Shown: positions 58,299 through 64,000 of the stretch, one piece after another | How positions within the stretch are numbered: the stretch's first letter is position 1 | Layout: every line of letters starts with the position of its first letter | Assembly (NCBI GenBank): GCA_964471555.1 | Contig: CAYYGM010000005.1 | Location: forward strand, 7,942-71,941 | Direction of reading: 5' to 3' | Length of the DNA stretch: 64,000 nt | From: JADLFV01 sp964471555 | GTDB lineage: Bacteria > Planctomycetota > Phycisphaerae > Phycisphaerales > Phycisphaeraceae | Notes under the pieces: generated by a model | The model's input: the letters and a program-made list of their open reading frames with translations, nothing else | Told to the model about the DNA's origin: nothing | Databases searched by the model: none | Made by a program: the position numbers and the translations under genes

Positions 58299-60296
58299 TC
58301 AGGCGCTTTTCCGGTTGTCGGACTCCTGCGTCATGGAGGCGTGCCAGTCGGTGGCCAGGTAGCGCTGGATGACCTCGTCGGCGGGCATGGCGCGGGCGAA
58401 CAGGTAGCCCTGGGCGTAATCGCACTCCAGCGATTGCAGTTGGAAAAGCTGGTCAGCGGTTTCCACGCCTTCGGCCACCACGGTCAGCTCGCGGTTGTGG
58501 GCCAGCTCAACGATGGCCTGCACGGTGGCGGCGTAGGAGCGGCCCTTGAGGCTCATGTTCTCCACGAAGCGGCGGTCGATCTTGACCATGCTGATGGGCA
58601 GTTCCTGCAGATGGCTGAGCGAGGAGTAACCGGTGCCGAAGTCGTCCAGGGCGAGGGTGATCTTGCGGGCCCGCAGGTTATCCAGGGCGTTGTGGGCGCC
58701 CTCGCGGTTTTCCATGACGCTGTTTTCGGTGATTTCCAAACCGATGGCGGAGGGTTCCAGGTTGTTGGCCTGCAGATGCTGATCGAGCTGGCCGGGCAGT
58801 TCCGGGGCGCACAACTGCGAAGGTGAAACGTTGATGGTCACCCAGGCGTCCTTGTAGGCCGGGTAGAGGTTGCGCCAGTTGGCCAGGTCGCGGCAGACCA
58901 TTTCGATGATCTGGTTGCCCAGGGGCAGGATGAGTCCGGTGTGCTCGGCGATGGGCATGAACTGGTCGGGAGAAATCCAACCCAGGTTGGGGTGGTGCCA
59001 GCGGGCCAGGGCCTCGAAGCCGTGGAAACGCCCGGTAACCAGGCTGATGATCGGCTGATAGAAGACCTTGATGGTCTGCTGGCGGATGGCGGCCCGCAGA
59101 TCGCCTTCCAGTTCCAGGCGGGTGCGCATGGCGGCGTGCATTTCCAGGTCGAACACGGCACAGCAGTTCTTGCCCTGATTCTTGGCGTGATACAGGGCGG
59201 TGTCGGCATCGCGCAGGATGTCGTTGGCGCTTTCGTACTCATCACGGTTCATGGCCACGCCGATGCTGAAGCTGGCCACCAGTTCGTGGCCCTGGATGAC
59301 GATGGCGTCGCGCATCTGGGCCCGCAAGCGCTCGGCCGCGGTCAGGGCGGATTCCAGCGAATCGATGCCGTCCAGGAGCACGACGAATTCGTCGCCGCCC
59401 AGGCGGTAGGGCTGGGCTTCGACGACACGGGCCGCCGTGTCCAGGTTGCGCAACAGTGCGTGCAGGCGATCAGCCACCTGTTTGAGCATGGCGTCGCCGG
59501 CATCGTGTCCCAGGCTGTCGTTGACCACCTTGAAGTTGTCCAGGTCGATAAACAGCACCGCGAAGTTGTAGCGTGGATCGCGGCGGTGACGATGGATGGC
59601 CTGATCGATGCCCCGCACCAGGGTCAGGCGGTTGGCCAGGCCGGTCAGGGCGTCGTGGGTCGCGTCGTATTGCAGCTTCTCCTCCGCGGCCCGGCGATGG
59701 CGAATCTCCTGCTGAAGGTTTTCGTTGACCCGCACCAGTTCGGTGGTGCGCTGGGCTACGCGGTCCTCCAGTTCCTCCGTGTACTGCCGCACCGCCTCGG
59801 CCAACCGGTGCTTGGCGCACAGGGCCACGGTGATCTGGAGGATCTCCACGCTGTCAAAGGGTTTCTTGAGGATCAGCAGGCGATCGCTGTCACCGAGGCG
59901 GCGACGAATCTGCGACCAGCTCTGATCGGAATAGGCGGTGCAGATCACCGTTTGCAGATGCTGATCGGCCTGCCAGAGGTGTTCGATGGTTTCCAGTCCG
60001 TCCCAGCCGGTGGGCATGCGCATGTCAACGAAAGCCACCTGATAGGGATCACCGGCCTCGACCGCCTGCTGCACCAGCTTCAGGCCGTCCTGGCCGCAGA
60101 TGGCGGTGTCGATGCGATAGTTGGGGCCTTTTTCGGCCACCGGCGGCTGCTCGTTGAACAGGGCCGCCTCCATGGCCAGCAGGTCGCTGTTATCGACCTC
60201 GTTGCTGACCAGGATCTTGCGCATGTCCTCGTGGATTGACGGATTGTCGTCAATGACCAGGATGCGGGCCGGGGTTACGTCTGAGTTGTCGGGCAT
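58299..60296 (-). CDS. Response regulator with REC-GGDEF-EAL domains
   Basis: Cytoplasmic signalling protein of 665 residues. REC domain: RILVIDDNPSIHEDMRKIL, phospho-acceptor aspartate in QVAFVDMRMPTGWDGLE. A coiled coil (QYTEELEDRVAQRTTELVRV) leads to GGDEF, with intact active-site YRLGGDEFVVLLDG but no RxxD inhibitory site before it. The EAL domain has FHGFEALARWHHPNLGWISP, GLEITENSVMEN, LALDDFGTGYSSLSHLQELP and LTVVAEGVET, all intact. So both synthesis and breakdown of c-di-GMP are possible. The ATG at 60296 follows GGGAAAGC and overlaps the end of the kinase gene by 22 bases, so the two are a coupled pair. Confidence 0.93.
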   Translation of the reverse strand: MPDNSDVTPARILVIDDNPSIHEDMRKILVSNEVDNSDLLAMEAALFNEQPPVAEKGPNYRIDTAICGQDGLKLVQQAVEAGDPYQVAFVDMRMPTGWDGLETIEHLWQADQHLQTVICTAYSDQSWSQIRRRLGDSDRLLILKKPFDSVEILQITVALCAKHRLAEAVRQYTEELEDRVAQRTTELVRVNENLQQEIRHRRAAEEKLQYDATHDALTGLANRLTLVRGIDQAIHRHRRDPRYNFAVLFIDLDNFKVVNDSLGHDAGDAMLKQVADRLHALLRNLDTAARVVEAQPYRLGGDEFVVLLDGIDSLESALTAAERLRAQMRDAIVIQGHELVASFSIGVAMNRDEYESANDILRDADTALYHAKNQGKNCCAVFDLEMHAAMRTRLELEGDLRAAIRQQTIKVFYQPIISLVTGRFHGFEALARWHHPNLGWISPDQFMPIAEHTGLILPLGNQIIEMVCRDLANWRNLYPAYKDAWVTINVSPSQLCAPELPGQLDQHLQANNLEPSAIGLEITENSVMENREGAHNALDNLRARKITLALDDFGTGYSSLSHLQELPISMVKIDRRFVENMSLKGRSYAATVQAIVELAHNRELTVVAEGVETADQLFQLQSLECDYAQGYLFARAMPADEVIQRYLATDWHASMTQESDNRKSA

Positions 60297-61492
60297 GATG
60301 CTTTCCCTGGGCAAACGGCAGGAAACTGGAGCGTGAAAGTCGCGCCGCAGTTAGGTCCGTCACTCTGAACGCTGATGGCTCCGTGCAATTCCTGAGCTGC
60401 CAGGGCGCTGGCATGCAGGCCGAAGCCGTGCCCCGAGGCCCGCGTGGTGAAACCGTGACGGAACAGTTTGGGTAGATCATCCGCCGCGATGCCGATGCCG
60501 TTATCCGTCACCGACACCGTGACGCGGCCGCCCTCGACGAGATGGGCGCAGATCACCATTTCGCCCTGCTGTTGCCGGGCATCATGGATGGCGTACTTGG
60601 CGTTGGAGATCAGGTTGATCAGGATTTGAATGACCTTGTGACGATCGCTCTTGACGATCAGGCCCTTCTCGAATTGCCGCTGCACCGTCACGTGGTGGCG
60701 CTGCAGGCCGGCCATGTTGATCTTGAGGGCGTCCTCGATGGCGTCGGCCAGATCGAACGGCTCAATCGCGCCGACCACCCGGGCCACCGACTGCTGCACC
60801 GCGATCACTTCCTTGACGTGGTTGATGTGGCCGATCAGGTTGTTCGATTCCTGGATCAACCCGTCGCGCTCCGAGACCAGCGACGCGGCCAACTTGTCCA
60901 GGAACAGCGGCAGTTGCTTGCCCTGCGGGTCTTCGCCCAGGAAACGCGGCAATTCATCCGCATGGTCCTTGATCAGGTTCACCGCCTTGCCCAGCGACGC
61001 CAGGCGGCTGTGCTCGAGCTTGTCCCGCACCAGGGAGGCGGTCACGTTGATGCTGTTGAGCACGTTGCCGACGTTGTGCAGCACGCTGGTGGCCATGTCG
61101 GCCATGCCCGCTTTGCGCGAGATATCCAGGATTTCGCTTTGCTGGTTCCTGGCCTGCTTTTCAGCCTGTTGGCGCTGGGCGGCTTCAGCCTGCAACTGTT
61201 CCCGCGCCAGGGCCAGTTCCGCTTCGCGTTGCGCCAGCAGATCCTGGAATTGCTGCCGCGCTTCCTGTAGCTGCTGAAGCTGGTGCTCCACTTGCTGTTC
61301 GCGCAGCGCAATGTGACGCCACGGTCGGGCCACAAACCATGCCAGCCCCAGGCCCATGCCCAGCAGCCCGCCCGCGCCGCCGACGGCCATGACCATGGCG
61401 ACCGACCAGCCCGCCCATGCTGCAACCACGGTTGCCACAACGTACATCGCTGCGGACACGGCGCAGGTTCCCCATAGCCAGATCATTTTCAT
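60275..61492 (-). CDS. Membrane sensor histidine kinase (HNVGN type)
   Basis: A 405-residue kinase. Two transmembrane helices at the N-terminus (TCAVSAAMYVVATVVAAWAG, SVAMVMAVGGAGGLLGMGLG) with almost no loop between them, then a Gln/Glu-rich coiled coil (REQQVEHQLQQLQEARQQFQ). The phospho-acceptor region reads MADMATSVLHNVGNVLNSIN, the HNVGN variety of H-box. ATPase motifs: NLISNAKYAIHDAR (N box), VTDNGIGIAADD (G1) and RASGHGFGLHASALAAQELH (G2). The lack of a periplasmic domain suggests sensing in or near the membrane. Its stop overlaps the response-regulator gene; its start overlaps the stop of a 44-codon ORF (ATGA). Confidence 0.92.
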   Translation of the reverse strand: MKMIWLWGTCAVSAAMYVVATVVAAWAGWSVAMVMAVGGAGGLLGMGLGLAWFVARPWRHIALREQQVEHQLQQLQEARQQFQDLLAQREAELALAREQLQAEAAQRQQAEKQARNQQSEILDISRKAGMADMATSVLHNVGNVLNSINVTASLVRDKLEHSRLASLGKAVNLIKDHADELPRFLGEDPQGKQLPLFLDKLAASLVSERDGLIQESNNLIGHINHVKEVIAVQQSVARVVGAIEPFDLADAIEDALKINMAGLQRHHVTVQRQFEKGLIVKSDRHKVIQILINLISNAKYAIHDARQQQGEMVICAHLVEGGRVTVSVTDNGIGIAADDLPKLFRHGFTTRASGHGFGLHASALAAQELHGAISVQSDGPNCGATFTLQFPAVCPGKASCPTTQT

Positions 61493-61623
61493 GCTTCACC
61501 AGCCCTACGGCCGGACGCCGCCACGATGTGGGCATGGCGCAGGATCGCCATCCCGTGTTTGCAGGAAGGGTGCGAAAGGGGGCTGTGCCAGTCCGCTTTC
61601 CTACGTTGGATCCCACGAGCCAT
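61489..61623 (-). CDS. Small coupled ORF ahead of the histidine kinase
   Basis: Reading MARGIQRRKADWHSPLSHPS and then CKHGMAILRHAH..., 44 codons. It has a perfect AGGAGGTGAAG ribosome site just before the ATG, better than that of most genes here, and its TGA overlaps the ATG of the kinase gene. The product is basic, with one Cys and several His. No family recognised; a leader peptide controlling the kinase by translational coupling is the best guess. Confidence 0.5.
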   Translation of the reverse strand: MARGIQRRKADWHSPLSHPSCKHGMAILRHAHIVAASGRRAGEA

Positions 61624-61624
61624 C

Positions 61625-61640
61625 TTCACCTCCTGGTGAA
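61625..61640 (-). promoter_or_regulatory. Hairpin enclosing the ribosome-binding site
   Basis: TTCACC-AGGA-GGTGAA on the minus strand, a six-base stem whose loop and 3' arm contain the AGGAGG of the small ORF. Upstream (61650-61800) are more short hairpins such as GGCCGAACGGCC and CCACG-TAGC-CGTGG. Could be a translation switch or a thermosensor-like element. Confidence 0.5.
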
Positions 61641-61888
61641 AATGCCCCCCCAATCGAGCATTGCCCACGGCTACGTGGCCGTTCGGCCGCAAAAACAGGC
61701 CTCGTGGCTAACGAGCATATCGGTAGGAACCGGCCGGGACTCCATGTCGGCTCAGCCAGCTTTGCCAAGTTACAGCTTCTTTTTTGCCATCTCACCCCCT
61801 CCATCACAAGCCGCATTAACCGTGCCGACGTTTCAACCGATACAAAGCGCAGAGGTTTCGGCTGCCTTGCCGTTATCGGGCTCATGCC

Positions 61889-62683
61889 ATGACCAGCGAA
61901 CACGAAAGCACCGCTCGCCGCCTCGGACGCATCGCCGGCCTGTGCGTCACCGGCCAGAGCGCCGCCGCCGAACTGGAACTGTGCGACTGGTTGCGCCAGC
62001 CGCAGGCGCCGCCCGCCGTCCGTGTCATGTTCGCCGCCCTGCTGGCCCGCCGTGGTGATCTGGCGGAGGCTCGCCGCGTGCTCGGTGATCAGGTCCGTGA
62101 TCCCATGGCCTTGCTGAGTTTGTTCTGTCTGCTCAGCCGCGATCACGAACAGCAGGATGCCGCAGACGTGGTGGCCCATCACCTCGGCCGCCAGTTCGCC
62201 CATCTGCCGTTGATCGAGCAGTGGCTGACACTGACCGGCCAGGCCCGTACCGCAGTCGCTGAGCCGGACGAACGCAGCATCGAGCAACTGGCCGGCGAGT
62301 TGCAGCAACGACCGGCCGTCATTCCCACGCTCGTCGTCGCCCAGCAGTATGAACCGCAGCCCCAGCGCATCGCGCTGCTGCGCCAGGCCGTTGCCCGCAT
62401 CGCCCCGCGCTTCGCACACGAGCGGCGGCTGGTGATGATCTGTCAGGCGTTGGCGGAGTTGGCCCTGCTGGCTGATGATCAGAACGACGCCCGACGCTGG
62501 GCCCATCGCGGCTTGAAGATTGATCCCTATGCCGCGCCGCTGGCGCTGGTGCTGGCGCAGCTTGCCGATGATGAAACAGTCGGGCCTCCTGCCGTGGCGG
62601 TGCTCGATCGCGTGGCCCGGCAGTACCCGGCTTATCCCGATGTCAAGGCTGCACTGCGGCGGCGTCTGGAGGCTGCGGCATGA
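61889..62683 (+). CDS. TPR-like helical repeat protein
   Basis: A 264-residue all-helical protein. Alternating helices such as AAELELCDWLRQPQAPPAVR, MFAALLARRGDLAEARRVLG and ALAELALLADDQNDARRWAH have the small/large residue pattern of TPR repeats, though only a few match the consensus. No signal peptide or membrane span. Its stop overlaps the start of the next TPR gene as ATGA, so the two products are made together and may form a scaffold. The divergent neighbour is the kinase operon. Function unknown. Confidence 0.65.
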   Translation: MTSEHESTARRLGRIAGLCVTGQSAAAELELCDWLRQPQAPPAVRVMFAALLARRGDLAEARRVLGDQVRDPMALLSLFCLLSRDHEQQDAADVVAHHLGRQFAHLPLIEQWLTLTGQARTAVAEPDERSIEQLAGELQQRPAVIPTLVVAQQYEPQPQRIALLRQAVARIAPRFAHERRLVMICQALAELALLADDQNDARRWAHRGLKIDPYAAPLALVLAQLADDETVGPPAVAVLDRVARQYPAYPDVKAALRRRLEAAA

Positions 62684-63948
62684 ACCTGGACCGCACCGAA
62701 AACGCCCGCGAACTGTACGACCGGGCTGCCGCGGCCATGGAGGCCATGCAACTGGGCGAGGCCAACGCCATGATCCGCCTGGCCATCCGTCACAACCCCG
62801 ATGACCCGGCCGCACGTTTGCTCGATGCCCAGATTCAACTGAAACGCAACCTGCCCGAGTTCGCCCTGGTGGCCCTGGATGTGCGCGATCAGCTCGACCC
62901 GGATGGGGCAGACAATCCCCAGTACGGACTGCTGCGGGCTGAGGCGCTGGTGGCCGCTGCGTTCGATGACATGGCGGAAAAGCTGCTGCGCGATTTGGCT
63001 GTGCTGCTGCCGGACGATCCGCGACCGCACCGCATGCTGGCCGCCCTGCACGTCAAGAGCGGCCGCAAGGCCCCCGCAGCCGAACACCTGCGCGAAGTGC
63101 GCCGCCTGGCGCCCAAAGACCAGTCCGTGCATCGTCTGCTGACGAACCTGCTGCACGAGGTCGATCCCGGCGCCGCGATCGATGCCGCCCTGGCTGCCGA
63201 TGCCCCGCGCAGCGACTCAGCCGAGAAACTGCGCACCGCCCGCACCTGCCGCAATACGCAGCGCCTGCGCGATGCAGCCGATCTCTACACGCAACTGCTG
63301 CGCGAGCAGCCCGATGATGCCGCCCTCTGGCTCGAAGCCGGCGAACTGGCTGACGAGCTGGGCGAAAGCGACCTGGCTGTGACACGATTGACCCGCGCTG
63401 CTGATCTGGCGTTACGACAGCGTGGTCCTGCATTGGAAGCTTTGGCGAAAGTCCACATGCACTGCGGCCGCTTCACCGCTGCCGCCGTCACCTGGTGGCG
63501 GGCCGCTCGCATTCAGCGCAGCCATCCGCGCCCGTGGGCGGGCTTGTGGCTGTGCGCCCAGATGCTGGATCGCCCCCAACTGATGAAGCGAACCCGCGCC
63601 AAGCTGGAAGCCTTCAGCACCGCGTCCCAGCGCTGCGCCATGCTGGCCGAACTTTGGCCCCACGCCGCCGCCTCGGCCGCCTGCCGCGCCGCCGCCGACC
63701 CCGCCGCCACGACTGCGACGGACACCAACTCGCCCTTGCAGCAGTTGACCGCGGATGCCGTCGCCACACTGGGTCGCACGATCAGCTCGTATCCCGATCG
63801 CGCCGACGTACACTTCCACCTGGCCGTCTGTCGCCACCTGCTGGGCGATCGTGCCCGGGCCGAGGAAGCGCTGGCGCATGCTTTGACCATCAACCCCCGC
63901 TACGCCGCCGCCCGACATCTGCTGACCAGCATCCGCCACAGCGCCTGA
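62680..63948 (+). CDS. TPR-repeat protein
   Basis: A 422-residue protein built of tetratricopeptide repeats: ARELYDRAAAAMEAMQLGEA with NAMIRLAIRHNPDDPAARLL at the N-terminus, DDMAEKLLRDLAVLLPDDPR, RDAADLYTQLLREQPDDAAL, ALWLEAGELADELGESDLAV and a C-terminal DVHFHLAVCRHLLGDRARAE then EALAHALTINPRYAAARHLL. The NPxxAxA-type turns are typical. It should mediate protein contacts in the cytoplasm. Coupled to the upstream TPR gene by an ATGA overlap. The last 50 bases of the window after its stop hold nothing visible. Confidence 0.75.
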   Translation: MNLDRTENARELYDRAAAAMEAMQLGEANAMIRLAIRHNPDDPAARLLDAQIQLKRNLPEFALVALDVRDQLDPDGADNPQYGLLRAEALVAAAFDDMAEKLLRDLAVLLPDDPRPHRMLAALHVKSGRKAPAAEHLREVRRLAPKDQSVHRLLTNLLHEVDPGAAIDAALAADAPRSDSAEKLRTARTCRNTQRLRDAADLYTQLLREQPDDAALWLEAGELADELGESDLAVTRLTRAADLALRQRGPALEALAKVHMHCGRFTAAAVTWWRAARIQRSHPRPWAGLWLCAQMLDRPQLMKRTRAKLEAFSTASQRCAMLAELWPHAAASAACRAAADPAATTATDTNSPLQQLTADAVATLGRTISSYPDRADVHFHLAVCRHLLGDRARAEEALAHALTINPRYAAARHLLTSIRHSA

Positions 63949-64000
63949 TCGCCTACTCACCTCGCCCCCCGAATCGCTCGCCACGCCACCCACAACCACC

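Noticed and set aside
61650..61800. c-di-GMP type I riboswitch upstream of the kinase operon
   Set aside because: A GGCAAAGC word and several hairpins are present, but the conserved core with GCAAAGCC and the GGUAG-type second stem could not be placed.

Overview
This window is a high-GC bacterial chromosome segment that reads as a planctomycete, most probably of the class Phycisphaerae. The evidence is the combination of several PEP-CTERM surface proteins, dockerin-like repeats of the 'GDxNxDGxVNLADLQ' type, DUF1559-like pseudopilins with an 'FTLIELLVV' signal, many glycoside hydrolases with a Na+/sugar-type symporter, and bulky intergenic hairpin repeats. No phylogeny could be run, so the assignment is an inference.

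Layout: (1) 0-9.5 kb is a polysaccharide-utilisation-like locus. It holds a GntR-type regulator with a LacI-type sensor domain, two paralogous LamG-like PEP-CTERM proteins, two paralogous pseudopilins, a secreted GH-A hydrolase, and a divergent GH38 alpha-mannosidase. (2) 9.55-10.45 kb is wreckage: a broken NAD-epimerase gene joined to the tail of an IS5-type transposase. (3) 10.5-21.6 kb is an eight-gene, end-overlapping operon on the minus strand for synthesis and ABC-dependent export of a surface polysaccharide. It encodes a DUF2334 deacetylase-like protein, a GT4-GT4 double enzyme, a GT4-GT2 double enzyme, three GT2 enzymes, a permease and an ATPase. (4) 22-28.4 kb is a second glycan operon with a large secreted protein of unknown family, an SSS symporter and a GH43 enzyme. 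The symporter seems to carry a one-base frameshift near its 3' end. (5) 28.9-34.1 kb holds a CX4CH PEP-CTERM protein, an orphan PGN_0703-like nuclease, a metal-efflux permease fused to an HMA domain, and a MazG-like enzyme.

(6) 34-50.6 kb is mainly housekeeping: dxs, purE, an ABC ATPase, an M42 peptidase, a CPBP protease, a GGQ release-factor-like protein, an HD-GYP protein, a PrcB_C lipoprotein, trmB, a PEP-CTERM protein with two aspartic-protease DTG motifs, a PLP aminotransferase, thrS and a CorA-like transporter. (7) 50.6-52.4 kb is an AT-rich island with one lipoprotein gene, bracketed by inverted copies of a short repeat. (8) 52.4-55.7 kb carries dnaX, the SRP RNA gene directly upstream of it, and a divergent PIN-TRAM membrane protein. 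The dnaX gene has an A9 run with stop codons immediately following in both other frames and a long hairpin behind it, a strong candidate for gamma/tau slippage. (9) 55.7-64 kb has a GH78-like enzyme, a two-gene signalling operon (HNVGN histidine kinase, REC-GGDEF-EAL protein) preceded by a tiny translationally coupled ORF, and two coupled TPR genes.

The points most deserving follow-up are the dnaX slippage signal, the pseudopilin/PEP-CTERM glycan locus, the repeat-bracketed AT-rich lipoprotein island, the paired-hairpin intergenic elements, and the short coupled ORF with a ribosome-binding site inside a hairpin ahead of the c-di-GMP signalling operon.
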